Assembly (NCBI GenBank): GCA_028564925.1
Contig: CM053029.1
Coordinates: forward strand, 296,089,168-296,153,167
Length of the DNA: 64,000 nucleotides
Direction of reading: 5' to 3'
Source: Lithobates sylvaticus
Taxonomy: Eukaryota > Chordata > Amphibia > Anura > Ranidae
Positions 10,700 through 21,372 of the stretch are shown one piece after another. The notes beneath the pieces are model-generated. The model made no database searches. It was not told where the DNA came from and saw nothing but the letters and a program-made list of their open reading frames with translations. Position 1 is the first letter of the stretch. Every line of letters begins with the position of its first letter. A program made the position numbers and the translations under genes.

Positions 10700-10926
10700 T
10701 CTTCTGAGCATGCGTAGCACTTTGTCCGTCGGACAAGCGTACACACGCTCGGATTTGGTGTGATCGGACCGGGTTGACGGGAAATCTTTCCAGCAGGAGA
10801 TAAGACTTTGTCCGACGGACAAACCGACGAACACTGTCCGATGGTGCATACACACGGTCTGATTTTTCAACAACCTTGTCCGATCGGACCAAATTGATGA
10901 AAAAGTCCGACCGTGTGTATGGGGCT
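10700..10926. repeat. Harbinger-A right terminal and subterminal repeats
   Basis: At least six TCGGA/TCCGA words, several as palindromes such as TGTCCGATCGGACC and GTCCGACGGAC, precede the terminal CGTGTGTATGGGGCT. The block TTCTGAGCATGC near 10706 is shared, as its complement GCATGCTCAGAA, with Harbinger-B and with both Harbinger MITEs. Confidence 0.8.
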
Positions 10927-11093
10927 TAACTCTGTTGGCATTGTCAGTTTGCAATCTGCATCTGTTTAGTAAAGTTCTAAATAAAGCCACCCTCTTTCGG
11001 CCCACATCTTGTTACGCTACAGCTATATATCATTTTTGTGTCTTTAAGAGGTGTGAGAGGGTTAGAATCTCTGTCAGTTTTCTTTTAATTGTT

Positions 11094-11651
11094 GGACTTT
11101 GTAGACACCAATTATAAAAATAACATAATCGTTTATTAAACACATAGTTATATATACCTCTGTTCCTACATACACTTATTTTGCCTTTTTCCCCCTTTCT
11201 TTCTAACTGGCATGCCCCCACGTTTAACTCTGAATTACTTAATGCATGTCACCTATGGGGGGTCCGCTTCGTGTCTACCTTTTGGATAAACTCTGTCAAA
11301 AAAAAAAAAAAGTGAAGCACTCTACCAATATACTATTGTTGATTATGTATTACTCTGTACATGTATATGTTTTTATATCTCTCTTCCCTTTTTTGTACAA
11401 TAGCTACTAAGCTCCCGATGAAGCATTCATTTGTGAAACATGTAGAGCAAGCGTTTTACTACACACCATACATTGTTGCAGGATTATTATGATGTTTAGT
11501 ATAATTTTTTCTGCTGTTTTGGAGATAAAAGCAACAACATATCTTTGCATGTACTCATCTTGCAAAGTAATTTTTTAATGAAAATTCCTTTTTGTACTAT
11601 GTGTTTAATAAACGATTATGTTATTTTTTATAATTGGTGCCTACAAAGCCC
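11094..11651. mobile_element. MITE with 57-bp terminal inverted repeats
   Basis: The left end (GGACTTTGTAGACACCAATT, on through AACATAATCGTTTATTAAAC) is repeated in inverted form at the right end with only a few differences, enclosing about 440 bp with no coding capacity. The superfamily is not clear because no clean target duplication is visible. Its centre carries the structured motif at 11401-11453. Confidence 0.75.
11401..11453 (+). other. Structured GAAAC motif, locus 1
   Basis: CCCGATGAAG and GTGAAACATGT flank a short loop and are enclosed by a helix (GCTC with GAGC, and AGCT with AGC). The same arrangement with different helix bases occurs at 44271-44332 on the other strand. The core order resembles that of hammerhead ribozymes (CUGANGA, stem, GAAA), but invariant position 4 is C rather than U, so an active ribozyme is not claimed. 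Confidence 0.45.
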
Positions 11652-11719
11652 ATTTCTTCTCCATGTGCTTTTTGATCTAAAATTATGTTGTAGGACGTGG
11701 CACTGTTAAACCTTTAAGA

Positions 11720-12066
11720 CCCCCACAGTACCTGTGATGGAGTCTTGGTAAACTTTTTGATTCTTTTCATTGTTGTCTGTGCCTCCCGCTAAGGAAGTTT
11801 GCCCTCTTTATTTGTCCTGGTGGCCATTGTCGCTAGAACTGAAAGAGACCTGTGACGTGTCCCAGATGATTGCCGAGAGGGAGAGGTGATCTCCCTTCCG
11901 GTGCCACGGTGCGCCGGGAGGACGTGGGAGCTGGGACCCTCTAAAAAGAGGGTATCCGCCCCCCCTCAAAACAGATGACATGACATGTCAATGACATGTC
12001 AAATGTGGCCTGTCAGGGGGTCACCTTAAAGCAGAAGTTTCATTTTTGGGTGGAACTCCGCTTTAA
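11720..12066. mobile_element. TTAA-type MITE, right part with terminal hairpin
   Basis: It ends in a 41-bp hairpin at 12026-12066: TTAAAGCAGAAGTTTCA pairs with TGGAACTCCGCTTTAA across TTTTTGGG. Upstream sequence (AGAGGGTATCCGCC, then GACATGTCAAATGTGGC) looks like the body of the same element. The left end was not found. A related TTAAAG terminus occurs at 49932. Confidence 0.55.
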
Positions 12067-12931
12067 AATAAAATATTCTGAGATCCTAGTGACTCTCTGA
12101 GAGGCAATTAAATAATACATTAGCTATCAGTTAGGCCGTCCTTGTATATAATTATAAGAGAGGTTGCCAAGACAGCTTCTTAAACATGTCTTTATTATCC
12201 ACTTTTCTAAGCAGAGAAGACATTTTATGACCACTTCACCTAAGAAACCTGATCCTTTCAGGAAATGAAATAAGAACTAGAACCACTTATCCCACTAATC
12301 ACATATAGAATGAGAAACTTCATGGTTGGCTTGTATAAGCTCCAGTTTGTAATAGATATGCCTTTATCATAACATTTCAGTTTTTCTGTGATTTGAGTAT
12401 CAACTATGCAAACAGTATAATTATTTAAACCATAAGATAGAAAAATTCAGTTATGTGCTAAAATGCTGGTCGAGGTTAAGGCTTCATACACATGGGCAGA
12501 AAAAATATATTTTTTAGAGGCATTTTTTTGTTTTTTATTGCAGCTTTATTTGAACCAAAATTTCCAAGAAAATTGTGGCATTAAGATTCATATTTCAGCG
12601 TGTAATCATATGTGTATGTGCTTTATACTTATGCGCTTCTAAATAACATACACCTGAAAATGCAAATAAATATGTGCCAAAGTGAGCATTGTTTTACTTT
12701 GGATTTTCTGCCAGCTGGAAGACATGTGCAGCATAAATGGGAGTATTTAATAGTCCCATGTGCAAGATTTTAGCTGTTAGAGCTCATTCACACTAGCATT
12801 GCTCTATGAAAAGCGATCCGAGTTTGGATATCTTTTTAGAAAGCATTTGACAGATGGTGAGGAGGCACTGTAAATAAAACAAAACCTCTCTTCTTGTACC
12901 CATAATGCTTAGATTACTGTGACACATGTAA
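12067..12931. other. No gene recognised
   Basis: AT-rich spacer before Harbinger-B. No frame, terminal repeat or structured element was recognised. Confidence 0.4.
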
Positions 12932-13886
12932 TGCGGCGTACACAAGGTCGGAATTTCTGATGAAAACAGTCAGATGGGAGCTTTTCATCGGATTTTCCGA
13001 CCGTGTGTATGCCCAACGGTCTTTTTCTGTCGGAATTTCCGACGGACTTTGGATTGAGAACCTGTTCTCAATTTTTCCGACGGAAAACCTTTCTATCGGA
13101 TTTTCCGATCGTGTGTAGGCAATTCCGACAGGCCAAAAATCACACATGCTCAGAATCCAGTACGAGACGGAACCGCTCGGTCTGGTAAAACTAGCGTTCG
13201 TAATGGAGATAGCAGATTCTTCACACCGCAATTATTTAAATTGTTCAATGCCGCGCATTCTCTTCTTTATAATGCTAGAAGAATTAAGTTGTTTTGCTGC
13301 TCATATTCACACAGAGTTTTCACAAATGTATTTCTTTATTATTTCTAGGTCTCTCCTGAATAATATTTATATTAGAATTTAAGCCAGATCTGTATAAAAT
13401 ATATATAATTTTTTTAAGTGCTTTTCTTTCTTTAATAAGAATATTTGTATTATTTTCTCGTGCTCTCCTTTTTATTTTTTATGTTACATTTCCACAACAC
13501 CATTATTATGTATTATTTGTAAACCTGTTTGTTGTTGGTGTCCCTTGTTAATTTTGACATTGTATTTTTGAAATGTACCTGCCTACCCTAAATAAATTGA
13601 TTTGCTATCTGTAGAAAAACACATAGGCAAGTATTTTCTAAAACCAAAAACTACATTTATTTAACATCATAATAACAAAATAAAGCTAAAGGCAACGCAG
13701 GAGAAATTGCTTGAATTTGTGCAGCCTTTGGCCCCCAAGGCAGACATCAAAAAAATTGGTAGCTTGAGAAGTCCAATCTGGTCCAGGAATCCCAGAGAAC
13801 AGGAGCAGCAGCAGATGGTATACGTACCCAGGCTGTGGTACTACAACACGCTGTGGGTTCTTTGAGACCAGACTGAAGGCAGGGGA

Positions 13887-15093
13887 TCACTTCCTGGTCT
13901 TCCGTGCAGCCTTCCCTGCAGCCTTCCCTGGAGGCTGTGGCTCTGGAGGTGGCATTGTGGCAGGAGGAGGAGGAGGAGTATGGGGGAGAGAACACAGGTG
14001 TTCGTCTTCACAGATTTCCACTCAAACCCTTGTGAATTGTATTAAAAATTAGTTTTTCACATTTCCGCTGTTGGCCCTCCTCCATTTGTTGTAATTTTGA
14101 GGCTATGTAGATGCCATAGGCCTCTATAGCATCGAGGGGGGATTTCAGGGCCTACTTGATGAGGGCCAGTGCTGCCTCCTCTGTTTTTGTGCCCTTCCTG
14201 GGTCTTTTGTAGGGAAGGATGAGGGGAAGCACCTGGGATTGGGTGTTACTGGGCCCTGCCACCTCCTGGCTGACAATTCCCCCTGCCTCCTCTTGTGTGC
14301 CACTAGCCAGAGCCTCGTCCTGGCTGAGGTCATCCTGTGTATGAAAAAGGGACATAGTTTTATTTTTTTGTTCATCAAACTCACACAATTTTCAGCTCAT
14401 GACTGTTGCAAATTTAATGTTAAAGAAATAGAAAAGACCATCATTGTGAGCCCAGCATTTTTCCTTCTTGTCCTAATCTTTTTTGGCCACTTCTGTCTAT
14501 TGATATGTGAAACACTTTTTGTTACTTCATTCATTTATCATCAATAATAACATCTACTTACCAACAATCTTTTTTTTTTCACTGAAAAATTATGTATAAA
14601 AAACCTATACCTGGCTCCATCTGGGCTCCTCAATCTCTTCCTGTATGGAAGGCCCAGGTTGGTCCACAGATGCCTCAGCTTGGGTTGAGGGAAGGCTGGA
14701 TGGAAGGCTGGTTGGAAGGCTGGAGGGAAGGGGTGCCGGAAGAGTGGAAAAGGATTCCCTGCCCTCAATCTGGTCATCTATAAACCGGATCCTGCTGTAG
14801 TACCACAGACTGGGTACATACACCTTATCTGCTGCTGCTCCAGACCTCAGGGACTTCTGGACCTTCTGGTACGCCTTCTTATAGGTGCTTCTCAAGCTAC
14901 CAATTTTTGATTCAACAAACCTGATGTCTGCATCGGCGACCCGGGTCTTTACAAATTCAAGCAATTTCTCCAGCGTTGCCCTCCTAGCTGGTTTATTGTG
15001 ATACAGGTGGTTTTTCACCTCCCATAGATTTTTCATCTCCCGATATTTATCTATGAATTCCCCAAGGAATTCTGGGTCCTTAAATGGCAGCAT
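13887..15093 (-). pseudogene. Harbinger-B MADF-type gene, broken
   Basis: Minus-strand exon 1 (15093-14611, 161 codons) is open and covers the MADF domain: FLGEFIDKYREMKNLW, HLYHN, and VPSLWYYSRIRFI at the end. It is preceded by TCTTGCAG and ends at AGCCAG|GTATAG, the same junctions and phase as in Harbinger-A. Exon 2 begins at 14334 (ACACAG|GATGAC). It has an in-frame TAG at 14154-14152 after ALALIK and a TGA at 14010-14008. The proline-rich, basic tail (ending GKAARKTRK) is readable only in another frame, ending at 13889-13887, so there is at least one stop and one frameshift. Repeated SLPSSLPTSLPS-type residues around residues 125-140 are specific to this copy. The intact homologue shows what it once encoded. 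Confidence 0.82.
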
Positions 15094-15413
15094 TATGTCT
15101 GCAAGACCAAACAAAATACAAAAATAAACATCTCAGGAATGGATAATCTTTCAACACAATATTGGCCTAAATCTAGATTCAGTATAGGCCGCACATGTCT
15201 CCAAAATTCAAATCTTACCTTCGTTCTAACGTTCGTCGTTGTTCGTGGCGTCCGATCCTCCTTCCTCTGCACACAGAATGTCGTTACGACACACAGGTGT
15301 TTGAAGCATTATATATACTGCACATGCGTGAATCTCCGCCCGCGTCGCCCGCCCCTGAAATTCTTTCTAGAATATTCGCCGCCCCGTCTCTTTCATTGCA
15401 GTGGGATCGGAAC
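15094..15413. promoter_or_regulatory. Bidirectional promoter of Myb-like and MADF genes (B)
   Basis: About 320 bp separate the divergent starts. A TATA box on the minus strand (complement of 15309-15317) points to the MADF gene, and a leader-exon donor ACGAAG|GTAAG lies near 15217 on that strand. Spacing and asymmetry mirror Harbinger-A. Confidence 0.7.
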
Positions 15414-16728
15414 ATGGCGGAGACACAGCAGATGCATAATTCAAGTAACGAGGAGGAGGAAAGCCCGGAGCCTGAAACGTCACGATCGAGGAGGAGATTT
15501 AAGGCCTCAAATATGTCCTTTGTGGAGATGTTGGAGATGGTGGACATCTTGAGAAGTAACGACTATGACGGGAATTATGGTCTGTACCCAAACCCAAATA
15601 TGAGAAAGGCCAAGATCATGAATAAAGTTGTGAAGAGTCTGTACAGTAATTTTGGAGTACGACGATCCAAGGATCAACTGAGGAAACAATGGTCGGACCT
15701 CAAATTAAGGGAGCAGGATCAGTACAGAAAGATGAAGAAAGTTCTTCGAAACAGTAAGTATATGTCGTGTGTACCTATTATTAATATTGCATGCTGCGCC
15801 ATGTGTTTTTCCTTAATAAGGTCTTGTACACTCCAAAATGGCTACTTTCATGGTCATACGCACAGTAATCGTTGGTTGGAAACCTCGTTCGTTATCCAAA
15901 ATACGATGTTTTCACAGATAAATGATTAAATACATTTGCTGCTTCAAATGTTTTAGTTAATCCAAAAGAGTTTTTAGGACATTGTTGTCTAGATGTGTTT
16001 GAACCTAGAAGGAATATCAATCTTCATTCAGTGTAATGTATGTAGAGGATACTCAGCAGCTGTTTACACATCTGGACTCAGGTGTACTAGTGTGGGACAC
16101 CAGAACAAACATTTTAGGGTGTCAAACACAGGTACTCCAGTGGATACTTTGGGGTGTCTCCAGGTGGGAAACTTATCCAAAAAAGGTAAGTATTCCAGCC
16201 TGAGGAATTAAGGGAATAAATAATGTCTTCAGCTTGGAATTCTGCCCAAACAATTGTCCCCCACTTCCAAGCAATGTTTATCATTCATATTTGTTGGCTC
16301 AAATATCTGTTTGCTAAGTATACCTTTTTGTTTTAGTCTCATAGGGGAACAAAGAATCGGGAAATATCATGTCACCAGGGACCGCCCATCTCCTGAAGAA
16401 AAGGAACAGAGGTCACCACAAGATGAGGATGTGGAGGAAGGAGAAGTGGTCGAGATTGAGACCACAACAGGTGAGTGTCTGACACCCCAGATTCAGGTAA
16501 TAAGACATGTATGCCTGCCTATTTATAATACATGGTGTGTTTTTTTTTTTATTTTTAGGTAAAGTACAGGTTGTGGAAGAACAATCAGATCATTTCACCA
16601 GTGACAGTGCCCAAAGGCTAATCCAGGACATCATGTGGTGTAGTCAGGATTTAGAGATTATTCGCAAAAAAACTAGGGATATTGAAGTTAAACTTAAAAA
16701 CATGATTGATGTCCTTGGAAGAATATAA
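15414..16728 (+). CDS. Harbinger-B Myb/SANT-like protein, three exons, open
   Basis: Exons 15414-15753, 16345-16470 and 16559-16728 join in phases 1 and 1 (AACA|GTAAGT, CATAG|GGGAA, AACAG|GTGAGT, TTTAG|GTAAA) into 211 residues with no stop. The trihelix domain lies at about residues 31-113 (SNMSFVEMLEMVDIL, KDQLRKQWSDLKLREQDQYR). An acidic stretch (EDVEEGEVVEIE) and a C-terminal amphipathic helix ending LKNMIDVLGRI follow, as in Harbinger-A. It is the only gene of this copy that still reads through, although the transposase beside it is dead. That may be chance, or may mean it stayed useful for mobilising related elements. Expression is unknown. Confidence 0.85.
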
Positions 16729-16810
16729 TTTTCACAAAAAATTGCCACCATTTTTTTTTTTAAATTGTGCAACATTTTAAAAAGCCTACTTTTGAATATG
16801 CACACAGTAT

Positions 16811-16961
16811 GTCAACATGTGCTATCTGCCATCAGGGGATATCAATGTACGCGTTTTATGCCTGCAACCCCTTCCTCAAAACTCAAGTCAGTGAGAGGAA
16901 GGGATTGCACCCCCAAAACACATACATTGATCCCCCATGATGGGAGATAGCACATGTTGAC
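16811..16961. other. Hairpin between convergent Harbinger-B genes
   Basis: Two arms of about 65 bp pair: GTCAACATGTGCTATCTGCC at 16811 with its complement ending at 16961, then ATCAATGTA with TACATTGAT, and CCTTCCTC with GAGGAAGG around a loop of about 15 bases. It starts 83 bp after the Myb-like stop. The middle of the arms (CCATCA, ATCAATG, GTGCAA) resembles the hairpin in Harbinger-A. Confidence 0.85.
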
Positions 16962-17420
16962 ATTAGGCATGGGATCAGGATGTAAATCCCCAGTTTGCCT
17001 CACAATTTGTGTGCATCTTCTAAATTAGGCTTTTACAGGGGTGACTTCACCCCATCTGATAAAGGCAAGATCCACACATTTTGGACAATGTAATGTGTGA
17101 TCTTGGCTTAAAAAGTTTTTCTATGTTGAACTTTGTTATGCTCCAGAGTTGTGGCTGTTTATGTAACGTAACCACAATTTTTTGGGTTGAAAATGCAAAA
17201 CTTGTTTTTTTTGTAAAACAAACAAAAAAAAAATAAAACATGTGTATGGAGTAACAAAAAGTATTTTTTTCTCAACAATGTGTGGCTTCTTCTTTCAATG
17301 ATCAATACCATTTTTTTGTGTTGAAATTGGTGTTTACAGTGACAATGGGTGTTTAGATAATAATGTACAAACCACTTGGAAATTCAAAGTAAGATTTTTA
17401 AAGATAAATAAAGGTAAAAT

Positions 17421-19510
17421 TTATTCCAAAAGTGCTGGCAAAGCAATATTCGGAATAATTTTGGCGCACTTCACGGGCGCTTTGGGAGGAAAGCCAGGGT
17501 GGGCCGCTTCCAGAGACGTCAGGGATTGCAGTCCAGCGTCAGGCCCAAGTGTAACCACATAATTGGGGTTGGTCCTTTTTAAAAAGTTATGCAAGATGCA
17601 ACACGCTACCACAATGGTGTTAAGTTTGTATTCCGCCATATTAATGGCCGTTTGAAATAGGCGGAACCGGCTGGCCAGAATACCAAACGCATTCTCCATG
17701 ACTCTTCTGGCTCTGGCCAGCCGGTAATTAAATACCCTCTTCTCTGGGGTGAGGGACCTCTGGGGGAATGGTCTCATCAGATGGTTTCCCAAACAAAAAG
17801 CCTCATCTGCGACGAACACAAATGGGAGTCCTTCGACATTCTCCTCCGGGGGTGGCAATCCCAAGCCACCACTCTCGAGACGTCGGTAGAACTCGGTCTG
17901 GCAAAAGACTCCTCCATCCGGCCATTCCTCCCCACGTCCACATATATAAACTCATATGTCGTACGACACCACCGCCATCAACACGATACTATTGAACCTT
18001 ATAATTAAAATAGTATGACCCCGAATGGGGTGGTGGGACGATGTGGACGTGCTTCCCATCGATTGCCCCTCCGCAGTTAGGAAAATCCCACCGCTGGGCA
18101 AACTGGGAGGCCACAGTCTGCCATTCCTGTGGCGTGGAAGGAAACAAGAAAAATATAATTAGTTCATTTGATAATAAACATTACAAGCAGATTATACAGA
18201 AACAATGTTGGCAAACATCAGTATAACATTTCTTGTAGAATTTAAAGGCTAAAATATAAGGTCCACTTATCAGATTCCTCCCCCCTCTGATGGCCCCTTG
18301 TAAATATTTTAGGGGGGAGGTATGTTTTGGACAGGTAACCACCCTCTCCACTACGTAATGGAGTAACAAAGTAATGTGTGATAGTTTGGCCAGCCCCTCC
18401 TTCATTACACTATTGGCAGCCCACTGGACAGGTAAGAAGAAGTGGCCTAAAAAATAAATAAAATGGAAGCACATTTTTGGATTCTGCTATTACCTATTAC
18501 AATAATAACAGGAGAAGAAAAATTAAAACAGTAGCATTTGAAAGTATTGAGGCAGGCCCTGGCACTACATGCTTTGAAAAATTCATCCATAAATATGACC
18601 ACTAAAGAGGTAGGTATAGTGTGTATTGAGTTTGGCAAAGTCAGCAGATAGAGGATAGGTATCAGCTTACTGAGCAGTTGGGGGGAGGGAGGGTTCCCAA
18701 AAGATTTTGGGCACCACAAAACAAAGCCTCAGGCACTCTGAATGAATTTAAGGACAACTATAACATTTGTACAAATTTTAGGGGGTGTTTAGGGTAAAGC
18801 ATTACAATGGAGCTGACAAAATACATTGTTAAGTGACTAGACTATAGGAGTATATGGGCCCTGGATAGCATGCTGGGGGGGTTAGTGAAGGCAAATATGC
18901 ATTAAGGACAAAAAAGGAACATACAAAAATCCAACATGCATGAGGACAAAATGGCACAGCATATTACAGCATATTGAAATCCTGGTAATTAGGGAACGAG
19001 GAAAGAAATACAATACATTAGCAAACAGTAAATACATAGAATGTGATGTTAAAGGATAAAACTTACCCTCATATAGTCCTTCTGCAGGACCTGGATGATG
19101 GCAGAACAGGTCTCTGAAATAATGATACCCAGATGCCTGTCGAGAACTTGAGGTCCTGAAGGCTTCTCACCTGTCGCCAAGTACCTCAACGTGGCAACTA
19201 ACCTCTGCTCCGCAGTGATGGCTTGCTGCATGCAGGTATCCTGCCTGCTAATATAAGGGGACAGTAAAGCCAACAGACGGTGAAAAATGGGGTCCGTCAT
19301 CCTGAGATAATTCCTGAAATCATCAGGATTATTCTCACGGATCTCCCGAAGCAGAGGCATGTGCGAGAATTGGTCACGCTGGAGCAACCAATTCTTGGCC
19401 TATGAACTCCTCCTCGCCCTGTTCATGGACTGGGCTTGTGTCAAAGTAAGAACCCCAACACCAAGCCCCCACACAGCACGAACTCTACGACGAGTATGTT
19501 CACGCAACAT
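17421..19510 (-). pseudogene. Harbinger-B transposase, broken
   Basis: Two minus-strand exons (19510-19067 and about 18126-17421) correspond to the two exons of the Harbinger-A transposase. Exon 1 starts at an ATG matching that of A and has an in-frame TAG at 19402-19400. It also has a small deletion in the helix-turn-helix region (the GRSLQDLKFSS segment is replaced). Exon 2 has lost the acceptor and first codons found in A, although a nearby CCACAG could serve. It is frameshifted near 18000, and the SDGG catalytic region near 17910 is deleted. From 17864 on the frame is open, with VADEAF and VMENAFG still readable. The stop codon overlaps an AATAAA (GAATAAA on the minus strand). Not functional. 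Confidence 0.85.
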
Positions 19511-20189
19511 CGCTTCTAAGCGGTCGGCTGGTCAGAACGAACTAAAGAAAGCACTGATAAACAGCAAGGCCTGAAAGAACGAAATGCAAATCAAGCAACG
19601 AGCGGACAATAAGCACTGAACATCAAAGCGTACTATATATAAATATATAGGCTGCAAAGACAAACAAATGCGAACTGACTACACGCACTGATAAGCAGAT
19701 ACGCACCGACAAACACAAACTGTAGAGCGGGAACGATCTGAAGCACAAGTCTGAAAAGCGCGAATCGTAAAAAACAAAACTTCTACTAACAAGAGATAAA
19801 CACGAGATCAGCAGAAGGAGCCCAACAGGTGCCCGACATGGTGCTGAACTTTCCTTTTATGGTCTCGTCGTACGTGGTGGACGTCACCGCATTCTTGGCT
19901 GTCGGAATTTGGTGTGATCGTGTGTAGGCAACACAGCTTGAGCGGAATTCCGTCGGAAAAAAAAACGTCAGAGTTTTTTCCGACGAGAATTCCGATTGTG
20001 TGTACGCGGCATTAGAGTCTTACAGACATGTATACTCATATAAAACTCTTCCATTACATATGGTTTTGTGCAGACTGAAAATAGACAGAGAGCTAACACT
20101 TTTTCTGAGTCTACCTTATAGAAGAACTTCACTGCAACTGTTGACACAATAAATACTTTGGTCAGACGTGTATAGTATACAATTTAGAG

Positions 20190-21160
20190 TATACAGTGCA
20201 GGAGTATGTAATGTACAATATAGTATATATAGTGCAGGAGTATGTAATGTACAATATAGTATATATAGTGCAGGAGTATGTAATATACAATATAATGTAT
20301 ATAGTAAATGAGTGTGTAATGTACAATATAGTATATAGAGTGCAGGAGTATGTAATGTACAATATAATGTATATAGTAAAGGAGTGTGTAATGTACAATA
20401 TAGTGTATATAATAAAGGATTGTGTAATGTACAATATAGTGGATATAGTACAGGAGTCTGTAATGTACAATATCATGCATGTAGTGCAGAGTATGTAATG
20501 TACAATATAGTGTACATAGTTCAGCAGTCTGTAATGTACTATATAGACCACTTTCACAGTGAGGCGCTTTACAGGCGTTTTTGCGCTAAACATAGCGCCT
20601 GTCAAATGCCTCTTCTGCAGCCCCAGTGTGAAAGCCATAGGTTCTTTCACACTGGGGTGGTGTGCTTGCAGGACAGGAAAAAAAGTCCTGCAAGCCGCAT
20701 CTTTGGGGCGGTGGGGGAGCGGTGTATACACCACTCCTCCACAGCCCCTGCCCATTGAAATGAATGGGCGCCGCTTTCAAAGTGCCTTAAAAGTGCTTTG
20801 AAAGCAGCACTAAGCGGGTGCTTTTAACCCCCTTTTAACCCCTACTGGGGGGGTTAAAAGCACCCTGCTAGTAAAGCCAAAGTGCCACTATAACAGCGGT
20901 AAAGCGCCGCTAGCGGACCCGCCGCTTTAGTGTGAAAGTGGCCATAGTGTATATAGTGCATGAGTCTGCAATGTGCAAATTAGTGTTTATAGTGCAGAGT
21001 ATGTAGCGTACAATATAGTATATATAGTGCAGTGTATGTAATGTACAATATAGTGTTTACAGTGCAGGTGTCTGTAATCTACAATATAGTATATAGAGTG
21101 GAGGAATCTGTAACTCATAATATAAGGTATAGAGTGCAGGTGTCTGTAATCTACAATATA
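20190..21160. repeat. Minisatellite, about 42-bp unit, left block
   Basis: Tandem units of the form GTGCAGGAGTNTGTAATGTA followed by CAATATAGTNTATA run through this block and resume at 23303-23395. The array is split by a MITE (20546-20946) and by a Tc1 element (21164-23302). The repeats give open frames on both strands that are not genes. Confidence 0.85.
20546..20946. mobile_element. MITE with CCACTTTCACA ends
   Basis: The left end GACCACTTTCACAGTGAGGC and the right end GTGTGAAAGTGGCC form inverted repeats rich in GCGCTTT/AAAGCGC phrases. The target duplication is unclear (flanks are TATA-rich). It has no coding capacity and is inserted in the minisatellite. Confidence 0.7.
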
Positions 21161-21372
21161 GTACAGGGAAAAAAGTATTTGATCCCCTGCTGATTTTGTA
21201 CGACAAAGTAATGATCGGTATAATTTTAATCGTAGGTTTATTTTAACAGTGAGAGACAGAACACCAAAAAAAAAAAAATCCAGAAAAACACATTTAAAAA
21301 AAGCTATAAATTGATTTGCATTTTAATGTGAAATAAGTGAAATAAGTATTTGACCCCTTTGCAAAACATGAC

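Larger units (their letters stand above)
3360..10926 (+). mobile_element. Harbinger-A, three-gene PIF/Harbinger transposon
   Basis: A complete 7,567-bp DNA transposon. It begins AGCCCCATACACACG, ends with the exact inverted complement, and is flanked by the 3-bp target duplication TAA (3357-3359 and 10927-10929), as expected for PIF/Harbinger. Inside are three genes. A two-exon DDE transposase runs rightwards (3874-6006). A three-exon Myb/SANT-like gene runs leftwards (8434-7081). A MADF-type gene with a 5' leader exon runs rightwards (about 8560-9914). All coding exons are open with canonical GT-AG junctions, so the element looks whole. The first two genes converge on a hairpin at 6768-7013; the last two diverge from a short shared promoter. 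Known Harbinger elements carry a transposase plus a Myb-like protein; the third gene is unusual. Ends seen directly; autonomy is inferred. Confidence 0.92.
12932..20011 (-). mobile_element. Harbinger-B, decayed three-gene Harbinger, reverse orientation
   Basis: A 7,080-bp element with inverted ends TGCGGCGTACACA and TGTGTACGCGGCA, flanked by TAA (12929-12931) and TTA (20012-20014), a near-match to a 3-bp TWA duplication. Read on the minus strand it has the same order as Harbinger-A: transposase (19510-17421), then the Myb-like gene on the opposite strand (15414-16728), then MADF (15093-13887). The ends differ in sequence from Harbinger-A and carry palindromes of the type TCGGAATTTCCGAC instead of GTCCGA words, so it is a different family. 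The transposase and MADF genes are broken, so it is a dead copy, older than A. The MITEs at 30072 and 49259 share its end type. Confidence 0.88.

Noticed and set aside
20162-20780. Frames up to 197 codons on both strands
   Set aside because: They arise from the 42-bp minisatellite and the MITE next to it.
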